Positions 1 through 8,028 are shown, counted from the first letter of the stretch. The stretch is DNA of 64,000 nt from Janthinobacterium rivuli (GCF_029690045.1 NZ_CP121464.1:3534001-3598000), one strand, 5' to 3'. Translations and numbers: made by a program. Notes: generated by a model not told the origin, from the sequence alone.

Positions 1-338
1 TCCCACAGCAGGCCGGCGGCCGTCTCCAGCGTCGCGGACTCGGCCAGCGCCGTCGCATCGCAGCCCCGGTACAGCAGCCGGCCATCGAGAATGTGGGAAA
101 TCCGCGTCTCGAGCACGGGCAAGCCCCAGTGCATGGCGGCCACTGCCGTCTGGCCGCCGCGCTTGGCGTCATTTTTGCGAGCCGCCAGGCGCAATACCTC
201 TTCCTGCGGATAGCGCTTGCGGCGCGAATCTCCCTTGCTGACGGAAGCCAGCAAGCCCCGGCTCACGTAGGAATACAGGGTGGGCAGGCTGACGCCGAGG
301 AGGCGCGCCGCGTCAAGGGCGGATAAGTCGTTTTTCAT
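1..338 (-). CDS. Citrate synthase family protein with N-terminal HTH (partial, 3' end outside window)
   Basis: The ATG at 338-336 opens a frame that runs off the left edge (112 residues visible). Residues 1-50 form a MerR/excisionase-like winged-helix segment (AARLLGVSLPTLYSYVSRG, followed by SRRKRYP). From about residue 78 the text matches the N-terminus of citrate/2-methylcitrate synthases: LETRISHILDGR then LLYRGCDATALAE, the usual 'LRYRGYD-IEELAE' pattern. Citrate synthases condense acetyl-CoA with oxaloacetate; members with an HTH start are known but their DNA-binding role is not established. The catalytic His/His/Asp residues lie outside the window. It is transcribed away from the GNAT gene across a short intergenic region holding a perfect inverted repeat (360-376). 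Confidence 0.8.
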   Translation of the reverse strand, partial: MKNDLSALDAARLLGVSLPTLYSYVSRGLLASVSKGDSRRKRYPQEEVLRLAARKNDAKRGGQTAVAAMHWGLPVLETRISHILDGRLLYRGCDATALAESATLETAAGLLW

Positions 339-359
339 GGCGGCGATTGTATCTGTATA

Positions 360-376
360 TTGATTCGTAGAATCAA
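360..376. promoter_or_regulatory. Perfect inverted repeat between citrate synthase-like and GNAT genes
   Basis: TTGATTC-GTA-GAATCAA: 7-bp arms around a 3-bp centre, 22 bp upstream of the HTH-citrate synthase start and 54 bp upstream of the GNAT start. The position suits an operator for either divergent gene; binding by the HTH domain of the citrate synthase-like protein is only a hypothesis. Confidence 0.4.
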
Positions 377-429
377 GATTGACGGGCCGGGCAGCGCGTC
401 ACTAGACTCATGCCTTTGCAGGAGTCCCC

Positions 430-972
430 ATGAGTACACACACGATTCGCACCCTGCGTCCGGACGATGCCGCGCCCTTGCTGGCCTTCGAGCACGCCAA
501 CCGGGCCTGGTTCGAGCGCCATATCGACCGGCGCCCGGACGATTTTTACAGCGCTGACGGCATCCAGGCGCACGTCGCGCAATTCCTGAACGAGCACGCA
601 CAGGGGCGCATGCACCCCTGCGTCATCGTCGACGAACAGGGACAATTGATCGGCCGCGCCAACCTCAAGGACATTGACGGGCAGGCGCAAACGGCCGAAG
701 TCGGCTACCGCATCGGCGAGCAGCAGGCGGGCAAGGGCCTGGCCACGGCCGCGCTGTACCACCTGATCGCCCTGGCACAAGACGAGTGGCGGCTGGCCAG
801 TCTGTGCGCCTACGCTATCGACGGCAATGCGGCCTCGATCCGCGTGCTGGAACGCTGCGGTTTCGTGCAGGGAACGGCCGTGCCCGATATTGCCATCGTG
901 GCAGGCAAGGTTGTCGATGGCCATGCCTATGCCTTGGATTTGCGGGCGGATGGGGTAGACTATGTCCTGTGA
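430..972 (+). CDS. GNAT family N-acetyltransferase (RimJ/RimL-like)
   Basis: 180 aa, with the SD-like AGGAGT just upstream of ATG 430. The fold reads as an N-terminal IRTLRPDDAAPLLAF strand-helix, a central VIVDEQGQLIGRANL beta hairpin, and the acetyl-CoA-binding motif A around residues 95-110 (YRIGEQQAGKGLATAAL, the Q/R-x-x-G-x-G/A loop). ASIRVLERCGFVQ near residue 140 is the usual motif B. RimJ-type GNATs acetylate protein N-termini or small molecules; the substrate cannot be read from sequence. It is separated from the following oxidoreductase by 22 bp and may be co-transcribed with it. Confidence 0.85.
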   Translation: MSTHTIRTLRPDDAAPLLAFEHANRAWFERHIDRRPDDFYSADGIQAHVAQFLNEHAQGRMHPCVIVDEQGQLIGRANLKDIDGQAQTAEVGYRIGEQQAGKGLATAALYHLIALAQDEWRLASLCAYAIDGNAASIRVLERCGFVQGTAVPDIAIVAGKVVDGHAYALDLRADGVDYVL

Positions 973-994
973 TAAATAAACAAAATTGACAGAT

Positions 995-2047
995 ATGAAT
1001 CGTGAAAAGCCCCAGCACATCATCGTCATCGGCGCCGGCATCGTCGGCGCGTCGCTCGCGTACCACCTGGCCAGCAGGGGTGAAAAAGTCACCGTGGTCG
1101 AGGCGGGCGGCATTGCTTCCGGCGTGACGGGTACGTCGTTTGCGTGGATTAACACGTCCTGCGCCGGTCCCGACCCCATTGCGGCCCTGCGCGGTGGCGC
1201 CATCGCTGCCTGGCGCCGGCTGGAAACGCAAGTGCCCGGCTTGACGGTACGCTGGCATGGAGCCTTGTCATACGGCACGCAGGATGGGCGGGTGTCGCCC
1301 GAATCCATGTTGCTGGACCGCTCGCGCATCACCGAGCTTGAACCGCGTCTGCGGCAGCCGCCGGAGCAGGCGATCTTTGAGCCGGAACAGGGCGCGCTCG
1401 ACGCCGTTGCCGCCACACACGCCTTGCTGGCAGCGGCCAGGGCGTTGGGCGCGACGGTTCGCACGCATACGCCCGTACTGGGTTTTGTGGTCCAGGACGC
1501 GCGGGTGACGGGCGTGAAAACGGTCGCTGGCCTCATGGAAGCGGACGTGGTCGTGCTGGCGGCAGGCACGGGAACTGCTGCGCTGGCGGCGATGCTGGGC
1601 GCCAGCCTGCCCATCCACGCCTCGCCGGCTATTTTCATTCGCTACAAGGCGCCGCCCGGCCTGGTGCACGGCATTATTTCCAGCCATGCAATGGAAGTGC
1701 GGCAAGCCGAGGACGGCACCATGCTGGCGGCGGAAGATTACCTCGACGACGCGCCGGAAAACCAGCCCGCCGCCATGGCGCAGCGCACGGCCAGCGCAAT
1801 CCGCAATGAACTTGCGGGCGCCGACGCCATCGCGCCGGAATTCGCCGCTATTGGCCTGCGACCCATGCCGACCGATGGCGTGCCCACCGTCGGCTACTTG
1901 CCCCAGGTCGAAGGCGCGTACGTGTGCGCCATGCATCCAGGCGTCGTGCTGGCCGCCATCGTGGGCCAGTTGGCCAGCGAGGAAATCATCACTGGCGAGC
2001 CAAGGTCAGCCCTGGAGGCCTGCCGGCCCGCACGTTTCCTGGCGTGA
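995..2047 (+). CDS. FAD-dependent oxidoreductase, DAO (D-amino acid oxidase-like) family
   Basis: 350 aa from ATG 995; an in-frame TTG at 986 is possible but less likely, and no strong SD precedes either. A Rossmann dinucleotide fold begins at about residue 9 (IIVIGAGIVGASLAYHLASR, GxGxxG), with VVEAGG ending the second strand. TSFAWIN near residue 40 and the C-terminal GLRPMPTDGVPTVGY and MHPGVVLAAIVGQL segments are typical of glycine/D-amino-acid-oxidase-like flavoproteins (DadA/ThiO group). It likely oxidises an amine or amino acid in the cytoplasm; the substrate is unknown. No partner electron-transfer gene is adjacent. Confidence 0.85.
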   Translation: MNREKPQHIIVIGAGIVGASLAYHLASRGEKVTVVEAGGIASGVTGTSFAWINTSCAGPDPIAALRGGAIAAWRRLETQVPGLTVRWHGALSYGTQDGRVSPESMLLDRSRITELEPRLRQPPEQAIFEPEQGALDAVAATHALLAAARALGATVRTHTPVLGFVVQDARVTGVKTVAGLMEADVVVLAAGTGTAALAAMLGASLPIHASPAIFIRYKAPPGLVHGIISSHAMEVRQAEDGTMLAAEDYLDDAPENQPAAMAQRTASAIRNELAGADAIAPEFAAIGLRPMPTDGVPTVGYLPQVEGAYVCAMHPGVVLAAIVGQLASEEIITGEPRSALEACRPARFLA

Positions 2048-2064
2048 TTGTGGCGTGCTGATTC

Positions 2065-2523
2065 CTACGGCACAGGCACCACGAACACGGGCAGGACGAA
2101 TGGCTCGTGCTCCTGCTCATCGCCTTCCTCCGACGGGGCCTGCATATAGTGTTCATTGCGCCAGTCCCCGTTCACCACGCGCTCGGCGATCAGCGCCATA
2201 TCCTGCGTTTCGCGCAGTTCGCAGCGAAACGGCAGCCGCCCATGCGAGCGCGACACCAGGCTGTAGCGCAACTGCCGGCATTGCGCATCGTGCCAGCAAT
2301 AGAACAGCATGTCTTCGCCAGCGAGTGCGCTACTGCGCGCCGCGATCACCTCATCAATGAACTCGACGATATCGGCCGCATGGATCTGCGGCGTTTCCTC
2401 GTCCGTGGGCGAAAAGCTCCACATATTGGTTCGGGCTTCGTGGTTGATGTCGTCGGGATCAATTTCCACGGCATCGTCTTTTGCCATGGCGAACCAGCTG
2501 CTTACGACGGTTGAGTGAATCAT
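2065..2523 (-). CDS. Hypothetical acidic protein
   Basis: Up to 152 aa; I do not recognise a family. The protein is acidic and has no signal peptide or membrane segment. It contains HAADIVEFIDEVI and a CELRETQDMALIAERVVNGDW stretch. The start is uncertain: ATG 2523 and the in-frame ATG 2487 (MAKDDAVEI) both lack a clear SD. Codon use resembles the neighbours, and a convergent intergap of only 17 bp to the oxidoreductase supports a real gene. Function unknown. Confidence 0.6.
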   Translation of the reverse strand: MIHSTVVSSWFAMAKDDAVEIDPDDINHEARTNMWSFSPTDEETPQIHAADIVEFIDEVIAARSSALAGEDMLFYCWHDAQCRQLRYSLVSRSHGRLPFRCELRETQDMALIAERVVNGDWRNEHYMQAPSEEGDEQEHEPFVLPVFVVPVP

Positions 2524-2557
2524 GTAAAGCTTTCAGTGCTTATCAATATTTGTTTAT

Positions 2558-2779
2558 TTACGCATCACCGGCTTGATTATGTCGGCGCGTCCATTCATCC
2601 GCTACATCGCCCATGGTTTTGGCGACGCCATCGCGTATCCAAGCCATGAGATCACGGTCCAGTCTGAATCCGGGGCCGCACTGATCCAACAGGAAGCGCC
2701 TGACGTTTTGCGTGTTTTTATAGCGGGCGTCGACGCTGGTCTGCCGGGTAATGACGCCGCCGTGCCAATCGAAATCCAT
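2558..2779 (-). CDS. DUF6434-like small protein
   Basis: 73 aa when started at ATG 2779, chosen because AAGGAG sits 6 nt upstream; a longer frame back to 2866 exists but would extend past this SD. The sequence MDFDWHGGVITRQTSV, YKNTQNVRRFLLDQCG, FRLDRDLMAWIRDG and a C-terminal DEWTRRH matches the pattern I know as DUF6434, a small domain sometimes fused to SAP domains. Cytoplasmic, with no known biochemical role. Downstream of it on the same strand is the acidic hypothetical protein, 34 bp away, so the two may share a transcript. Confidence 0.7.
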   Translation of the reverse strand: MDFDWHGGVITRQTSVDARYKNTQNVRRFLLDQCGPGFRLDRDLMAWIRDGVAKTMGDVADEWTRRHNQAGDA

Positions 2780-2931
2780 GCTGTGCTCCTTAGTAATACC
2801 GACGTACAGCGCAAGCTGGATGCCGACAGAGAGGTGAGATGAGACAGCATTGTATGCCAGCATCATCCCATCCAGAAATTTTTAGGACTAATCTTATATG
2901 CGGCAGAATTTATTGGCTTTAGGATAAGCAG

Positions 2932-2949
2932 CATCACTGCGCAGTGATG
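2932..2949. promoter_or_regulatory. 18-bp perfect palindrome upstream of a small membrane ORF
   Basis: CATCACTGC directly abutting GCAGTGATG (no spacer), about 30 bp before the ATG of the 45-residue ORF at 2979. The position is compatible with a dimeric operator; the regulator is unknown. Confidence 0.4.
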
Positions 2950-2978
2950 ATTGTTGCATCAAATACTCTTGAATAGCC

Positions 2979-3116
2979 ATGAAAAATTTTGATAAAAGCA
3001 TCATTATGTCGATAATTTTTTTCGCGACATCGATTTCCCTGCTATTTTTCCTATTGAGTGAATGCGCATGGATTTATTATTATTTGCTTACTCTCGTAAC
3101 AAAAAGTAGTTTTTAG
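2979..3116 (+). CDS. Small hydrophobic protein (45 aa)
   Basis: ATG 2979 to TAG 3114-3116. The product starts MKNFDKSIIMSIIFFATSI and continues with a Leu/Phe-rich stretch, giving one clear transmembrane segment (about residues 8-32) and a short polar tail ending VTKSSF. No good SD is visible, but a stem-loop terminator begins at the stop codon. The AT-rich codon use is unlike the rest of the window and suggests acquired DNA. It could be a membrane peptide such as a holin-like, toxin or immunity peptide; nothing in the sequence decides this. Too short for routine gene callers. Confidence 0.45.
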   Translation: MKNFDKSIIMSIIFFATSISLLFFLLSECAWIYYYLLTLVTKSSF

Positions 3117-3151
3117 AGCGCTCGGGGGTTCAATCCGAACGCTCTATTATT
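3115..3151 (+). terminator. Intrinsic terminator shared by two convergent small ORFs
   Basis: AGAGCGCTCGG pairs with CCGAACGCTCT (11 bp, one mismatch) around a 9-nt loop, followed on the plus strand by ATTATTTTA. It starts at the stop of the plus-strand ORF and ends just before the stop of the minus-strand ORF at 3152. Confidence 0.6.
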
Positions 3152-3274
3152 TTATATATCAAGAACCGCCTGGTTATAGATGCGTTTAAAGAATAAATTC
3201 GGCTTCTTCTCCTGCCATATTTTCATCGCCTGAATCAGTATTTTATTATCCAGGTGCGTTGGGGATTTTGTCAT
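3152..3274 (-). CDS. Hypothetical small basic protein (40 aa)
   Basis: ATG 3274, TAA at 3154-3152; an in-frame TAG lies directly upstream of the ATG, so the start cannot be earlier. The peptide begins MTKSPTHLDNKILIQAMKIW and ends IYNQAVLDI; it is Lys/Asn/Ile-rich and contains QEKKPNLFFKR. I do not recognise it. It lacks a good SD. It is convergent with the 45-aa membrane ORF across a shared hairpin, and both sit in an AT-rich island next to a transposase remnant. Confidence 0.35.
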   Translation of the reverse strand: MTKSPTHLDNKILIQAMKIWQEKKPNLFFKRIYNQAVLDI

Positions 3275-3441
3275 TTTCTATTTTCAGCTGGTTTCGTCGC
3301 GTCGATTCCAGTTCGCCCTTAAGTAACCCCCAATAAACTATTGTGATTTCTGACTTCCATAACCGGCGCTCTGCGTCGCAGCGGGCGCCTTGCATAGCAT
3401 CCGGTTCTGTTCGTCATAATTTCACAATAATTTCCTGAGGA
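3275..3441. other. Intergenic AT-rich stretch, no gene seen
   Basis: Between the 40-aa ORF and the transposase remnant I see only short frames interrupted by stops on both strands, and no double-glycine leader peptide. It most likely contains promoter sequence and decayed mobile DNA. Confidence 0.5.
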
Positions 3442-3528
3442 TTACTTAGAGCCGAAACGGGTCTGATTGACAATCTCGCTGATACGGCCATTGAAGCACT
3501 CGACCATGCCTTTAAAAAGTTCATTATT
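3442..3528 (-). pseudogene. Remnant of an IS481-like transposase C-terminal region
   Basis: Read on the minus strand, 3528 to 3442 gives an ELFKG segment, then MVECFNGRISEIVNQTRFGS, a Lys and a stop. This closely follows the conserved block of IS481-type DDE transposases ('NGMVERFNGRI-...-F-S-ELE'). Only about 28 residues remain, and the catalytic Asp/Glu regions and the rest of the C-terminus are missing. The fragment runs directly into the start of the HlyD-like gene on the other strand, so an old insertion and deletion probably created the present 5' end of that gene. Confidence 0.65.
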
Positions 3529-4836
3529 GTGAGTGACCAGCTAATCTCTTCAGCTACTGTTGCGGCATCCGCCCACACAATTAAGCCCCTGTTCCGCCAG
3601 CAAGCCATCGAGCATCTGGGCAATAAACAATACGGCACCGTATTGCTGGCGCGACCCGTCAGCCATGTATTCCTGACCTGGCTGTTCCTCGCCATCGCGC
3701 TGGCCATCGTCGCTTTCTTTATCTTCTTCAGCACCACGCGCAAGGCGCAGTCGCAGGGCGTGCTGTTGCCGACCAGCGGCGTGATCCGCATCATGCCGGG
3801 CCAGGCGGGCGTCATTGCCGGGGTACGCGTCAAGGAAGGGCAGGCCGTGCGCGCGGGCGAGGTGCTGTTCGTGCTGTCGGGCGAACGCAGCAGCACCAAT
3901 GCGGGGGCGCCCCAGCAGCTCGTATCAAGCCTGTTGAAAAGCCGGCGCGACAGCTATGACGCGGAATTGCAGCAGTCGCGCCTGCAATCGCGCCAGCGCA
4001 TGGCGGCGGGCCAGCGCCGTGCCATCGACCTGGCGGCGGAAATCGGCCGCATGGATGACCAGATCGCGCTGCAACAGCGCCGCATCACCCTGGCGGAACA
4101 GTCCTACCAGCGCTACGGCGAGCTGCACGCCACCCATTACATTTCGTCGGCGCAACTGCAGGATAAGCAGGCCGAACTGCTGGACCAGCACCAGCGCCTG
4201 GCCGAACTGCAGCGCATCAAGTCTGCCAGCGGCCGCGACCTGGCCACGACGCAAGCGGACGTGCGCGACTTGCAGGTGCAGGCGCAACGCGACACGGAAG
4301 GATTGCAGCGCAATGTGTCCGCCATCGAACAGGACCTGACGGAAAACGAGGCGCGCCGCGAAATCCTCGTGCGCGCGGCGCAGGATGGCATGGTCACGGC
4401 CATCACCACCGAACTGGGGCAAACCGTGGCGGCCAACAGCGTGCTTGCCTCCGTATTGCCGCAAGGCGCCCAGCTGGAGGCGGAAATCTACGCGCCGTCG
4501 CGCTCGGTCGGCTTCATCAAGCCGGGCATGACGGTGCTGCTGCGCTACCAGGCCTATCCCTACCAGAAATTCGGACAGTATCCGGCGCTGGTGCGCGAAG
4601 TGGCCAGCACCTCGCTGCGGCCCGAAGAGCTGGCGGTGCCGGGCGCCGTCAGCGGCACGAATGGCGAACCCTTGTATCGCATCCGTTTGAGCTTGCAGCG
4701 CCAGAGCGTGCAGGCGTATGGCGAAACCCTGCCCCTGAAGTCGGGCATGCTGGTCGACGCCAGCGTGCTGCTGGAACAGCGGCGCCTGTATGAATGGGTG
4801 CTGGAACCCCTGTTCAGCATTTCCGGGCGGCTGTAA
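3529..4836 (+). CDS. HlyD-family membrane fusion protein of a C39 ABC exporter
   Basis: 435 aa from GTG 3529; there is no ATG and no convincing SD, because the upstream DNA is an antisense transposase remnant. PLFRQQAIEHLGNKQYGTVLL is the typical start of bacteriocin/RTX adaptor proteins. One transmembrane helix (about residues 44-66) is followed by GVLPTSGVIRIMPGQAGVIAG (first lipoyl half), a long Gln/Arg/Leu-rich coiled coil (about 130-275), then AAQDGMVTAITTELGQTV (second lipoyl half) and a beta-barrel C-terminus. It spans the periplasm between the inner-membrane exporter encoded next and an outer-membrane TolC-type channel, which is not in this window. Only 28 bp separate it from the exporter gene. 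Confidence 0.85.
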   Translation: MSDQLISSATVAASAHTIKPLFRQQAIEHLGNKQYGTVLLARPVSHVFLTWLFLAIALAIVAFFIFFSTTRKAQSQGVLLPTSGVIRIMPGQAGVIAGVRVKEGQAVRAGEVLFVLSGERSSTNAGAPQQLVSSLLKSRRDSYDAELQQSRLQSRQRMAAGQRRAIDLAAEIGRMDDQIALQQRRITLAEQSYQRYGELHATHYISSAQLQDKQAELLDQHQRLAELQRIKSASGRDLATTQADVRDLQVQAQRDTEGLQRNVSAIEQDLTENEARREILVRAAQDGMVTAITTELGQTVAANSVLASVLPQGAQLEAEIYAPSRSVGFIKPGMTVLLRYQAYPYQKFGQYPALVREVASTSLRPEELAVPGAVSGTNGEPLYRIRLSLQRQSVQAYGETLPLKSGMLVDASVLLEQRRLYEWVLEPLFSISGRL

Positions 4837-4864
4837 GCCCCCATATTGATTTTCCACAATACTC

Positions 4865-7000
4865 ATGCACCTCCCTGATCTTGCCCACCTGTCCTTCTGG
4901 CGCAGCCAGCGCCTGCCCGTCCTGCTGCAAACGGAAGCGGCCGAATGCGGCCTGGCCTGCTTGTGCATGGTGGCCAGCTACTGGGGCCACCAGACCGATA
5001 TTTCCAGCATGCGCCGGCGCTTTTCCGTGTCATTGAAAGGCGTGACTTTAAAAGGGCTGATGGCGATGGCGCAGGGGCTGGCCCTGCATACGCGGCCGTT
5101 GAAACTCGACATGCAGCATTTGCCCGAGCTGAAGCTGCCCGCCATCCTGCATTGGGACTTGAACCATTTTGTCGTGCTCAAGTCCGTCTCCGGCAGCCAT
5201 GCGGTGATCCACGACCCGGCCGTGGGCGAGCGCCGCCTGCCCTTGGCGGAAGTGGCGAAACATTTTACGGGCGTGGCGCTGGAGCTGACGCCCACCGCCG
5301 AGTTCCAAAAGGCCGAGGAAAAGCAGCAGTTCTCGCTGCTGTCGCTGATGGGGCGCGTGGTGGGGCTGAAACGCGGCTTGCTGCAATTACTGGTGCTGGG
5401 CCTGGCCTTGCAGGTGTGCGCGCTGGTGGCGCCGTTCTACATGCAATGGCTGGTCGATGAAGCCTTGCTGGCCGCCGACCGCGACCTGATCACCGTGCTC
5501 GGCTGCGGCTTCTTGCTGCTGGTGCTGGTACAGACGGCCATCGGCGCCGTGCGTTCCTGGATCACGACGGTGCTGGCCACGAATCTGAACTTGCAATGGC
5601 TGGGCAACGCCTTTGCCCACTTGCTGAAGCTGCCGCTGCCGTACTTCGAGAAGCGCCACACGGGCGATATCGTCTCGCGCTTCAATTCCATCGAAACCAT
5701 GCAACATAGCCTGACGACGCAGTTTATCGAAGGCGCCATCGACGGCGTGCTGGTGCTGGCCACCCTGGGCATGATGCTGTTCTACAGCCCGCTGCTGGCG
5801 GGCGTGGCCTGCATCGCCGTGCTGCTGTATGTGATGCTGCGCTGGGCCCTGTTCAAGGCCATGCGCGAAGCGACGGCCGAACAGATCATCCATGCGGCAA
5901 AACAGCAAACGCATTTCCTGGAATCCGTGCGCGGCATCCAGAGCATCCGCCTGTTCGGCCGCGCCGCCGAGCGCCGCGCCAGCTGGACCAACGCGCTGGC
6001 CGACCAGTTCAATGCCGACCTGCGCATCGCCAAGCTGTCCGTTTCCTACCAGACGGCCAATACCTTGCTCTTCAGCGCCGAACGGGTAATCGTCATCTGG
6101 ATGGCGGCGCTGGCCGTGCTGGACAACCGCTTTTCGGTGGGCATGCTGTTCGCATTCATCAGCTACAAGGACCAGTTCAGCCAGCGCATGGCCAGCCTGG
6201 TCGACAAACTGTTCGAGCTGCGCATGCTGCGCCTGCATGGCGAACGGGTGGCCGACATCGTCCTGACGGACGCGGAAGAAGACGGCAGCGACGTTGAGGT
6301 CGACATGGACGATATCTCGCCATCGATCGAGATCCGCAACCTGACGTTCCGGTATGCCGATGGCGAACCGGATGTACTGAGCGGCCTCAATCTGCACATT
6401 CCCGCAGGTCAGTGCATCGCCATTACCGGCCCGTCCGGCTGCGGCAAGACAACCTTGCTCAAGTTGTTGCTCGGCTTGCTGCAGCCGACGCAAGGCGAGA
6501 TCCTCATCGGCGGCATCCAGCTGGCCAGCCTGGGCTTGACGAACTACCGGCAATTGCTGGGCACAGTGATGCAGGAAGACACCCTGTTCGCTGGCTCGAT
6601 CGCCGACAACATCAGCTTTTTTTCCCCGTCTCCGAATGACCGGCAAGTGCAAGCCTGCGCGCACCTGGCTGCCGTGCATGCAGAAATCGCCGCCATGCCG
6701 ATGGGCTTCAATACCCTGGTAGGCGACATCGGCAGCGGCCTGTCCGGCGGCCAGAAACAGCGCATCCTGCTGGCACGCGCCCTGTATAAAAATCCGAAGT
6801 TGCTGGTGCTCGACGAAGCGACCAGCCACCTCGATACGCGCAACGAACAGGCGGTGAACGCGGCGATCCAAACAATCACGCTCACGCGCGTGATCGTTGC
6901 GCACAGGCCGGAAACCATCGCCATGGCGCAAAGGGTGGTGGTGTTGCAGCAAGGGACAATCGTTGTGGATGTCATGCAAGAAACACCGGATGCCTCATGA
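4865..7000 (+). CDS. Peptidase C39 domain ABC transporter/permease (peptide exporter)
   Basis: 711 aa with three modules. The N-terminal C39 protease carries the catalytic Cys in EAAECGLACLCM (about residue 29), His in LNHFVVL (about 100) and Asp in HDPAVG (about 117). The transmembrane exporter region is about 165-440. The nucleotide-binding domain carries Walker A GPSGCGKTT (about 521), signature LSGGQKQR (about 625) and Walker B LLVLDEATSHLD (about 648). This family cleaves double-glycine leaders and exports the mature peptide. All catalytic residues are present, so it should be functional. No GG-leader precursor, immunity gene or TolC is visible nearby; the substrate is unknown. Confidence 0.9.
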   Translation: MHLPDLAHLSFWRSQRLPVLLQTEAAECGLACLCMVASYWGHQTDISSMRRRFSVSLKGVTLKGLMAMAQGLALHTRPLKLDMQHLPELKLPAILHWDLNHFVVLKSVSGSHAVIHDPAVGERRLPLAEVAKHFTGVALELTPTAEFQKAEEKQQFSLLSLMGRVVGLKRGLLQLLVLGLALQVCALVAPFYMQWLVDEALLAADRDLITVLGCGFLLLVLVQTAIGAVRSWITTVLATNLNLQWLGNAFAHLLKLPLPYFEKRHTGDIVSRFNSIETMQHSLTTQFIEGAIDGVLVLATLGMMLFYSPLLAGVACIAVLLYVMLRWALFKAMREATAEQIIHAAKQQTHFLESVRGIQSIRLFGRAAERRASWTNALADQFNADLRIAKLSVSYQTANTLLFSAERVIVIWMAALAVLDNRFSVGMLFAFISYKDQFSQRMASLVDKLFELRMLRLHGERVADIVLTDAEEDGSDVEVDMDDISPSIEIRNLTFRYADGEPDVLSGLNLHIPAGQCIAITGPSGCGKTTLLKLLLGLLQPTQGEILIGGIQLASLGLTNYRQLLGTVMQEDTLFAGSIADNISFFSPSPNDRQVQACAHLAAVHAEIAAMPMGFNTLVGDIGSGLSGGQKQRILLARALYKNPKLLVLDEATSHLDTRNEQAVNAAIQTITLTRVIVAHRPETIAMAQRVVVLQQGTIVVDVMQETPDAS

Positions 7001-7049
7001 ACGTCGCTACCGCTTCCTGAGCAACAGGTCCATTACATCGCAGCGTACC

Positions 7050-7940
7050 TCACCCCCGCGGCCCATCCAGCAGCAACTCCGCCAGCCTCGTCGTCAGCCA
7101 CAAACTCGTCTCGCTGAGCTTTTTTCCATGTATCGACAAGCGCCGCACGGGCAGGCGTGACAAGGCCAGCGCGGGGCAGGGCACTTCCTGCAAATACCCC
7201 TTGTAATTGTCGTAATTGGCGATGTTCAGGGGGAGGATGGCCCAGCCCAGCTCGTCCGCGACCATCTCGGCAATACTGTAAAAACTATCGGAAAACCAGA
7301 CGGCGGGGCTGAAGGCGTGTTCGCGGTTGAGCTCGGAGTCCATGATCAGCTGGCGGTAGCGGGTCAGTTCGTTGCGGCTCACTTCCTGGCCGTGGGCCAT
7401 GGCATGGCCTTTTGCCACGAACACGCCTTGCGCCACGCTACCGATGTGCTGCTGTTCCAGCACGGGAGAAATCGGGCCGCGGTCAAAATGAAAAGCCACA
7501 TCGGCTTGCTGCTGCTCCACGTATTGCGCCACCTCGGACGCCGTGGCGTTGAGCATGACCAGTTCCAGCGCCGGGTAGCGCGCCGCCAGTTCCTTCACCA
7601 GGGTGCCGATGGCCAGGTAGGGCAGGGCTTCGTCCAGCGCCAGGGTCAACTGGGCTTCGGGCGCCTCGCTCAGCAGTTGGGCGCGCAGCTGCAAGCGCTC
7701 GGCCTGGCGCAGCAGTTCGCACGCTTCCAGGTGCATCACCTTGCCCGCTTCCGTCAGCACGGCGCTGCGGCGCGAGCGGTCGAACAGTTCCACGCCGAAT
7801 TCCGCTTCCAGCAGCCCGATCGAGGTGCTGACCACCGATTGCGCGCGGCCCAGCCGGCGCGCCGCGCCCGAGAAAGAACCGGCCGCGACGGCCGCTTCAA
7901 AGTAGCGCATTTGTTCCAAAGTCCATTGCATGGCATCCAC
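7050..7940 (-). CDS. LysR family transcriptional regulator
   Basis: 296 aa. The HTH lies at residues 8-65 (MRYFEAAVAAGSFSGAARRL, then AQSVVSTSIGLLEAEFGVELFDR), followed by a linker helix and the periplasmic-binding-like effector domain beginning QLTLALDEALPYLAIGTLVKEL. It is transcribed divergently from a GNAT and an MFS pump, with 88 bp between the starts. LysR proteins usually control the divergent genes and themselves, so it probably regulates the pump operon; the inducer is unknown. Confidence 0.9.
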   Translation of the reverse strand: MDAMQWTLEQMRYFEAAVAAGSFSGAARRLGRAQSVVSTSIGLLEAEFGVELFDRSRRSAVLTEAGKVMHLEACELLRQAERLQLRAQLLSEAPEAQLTLALDEALPYLAIGTLVKELAARYPALELVMLNATASEVAQYVEQQQADVAFHFDRGPISPVLEQQHIGSVAQGVFVAKGHAMAHGQEVSRNELTRYRQLIMDSELNREHAFSPAVWFSDSFYSIAEMVADELGWAILPLNIANYDNYKGYLQEVPCPALALSRLPVRRLSIHGKKLSETSLWLTTRLAELLLDGPRG

Positions 7941-8028
7941 CTATCTGTTTTACAGATGGATTTTAACTTGAATGCCATTCAGGGGCGACATAAAATGCCT
8001 TTACATTTTCAACAACACGAGATCCGCC

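Noticed and set aside
373..1638. Long open frame (421 codons) on the minus strand
   Set aside because: It is antisense to the GNAT and DAO-type oxidoreductase, whose motifs are clear; the antisense translation is low-complexity and matches no family.
3439..3528. N-terminal extension of the HlyD-like protein upstream of GTG 3529
   Set aside because: The frame is open but has no start codon and is explained as the antisense of an IS481-type transposase fragment.
5387..6979. 530-codon minus-strand frame under the ABC exporter
   Set aside because: His/Gln/Ala-rich antisense shadow of a high-GC gene with intact Walker and C39 motifs.
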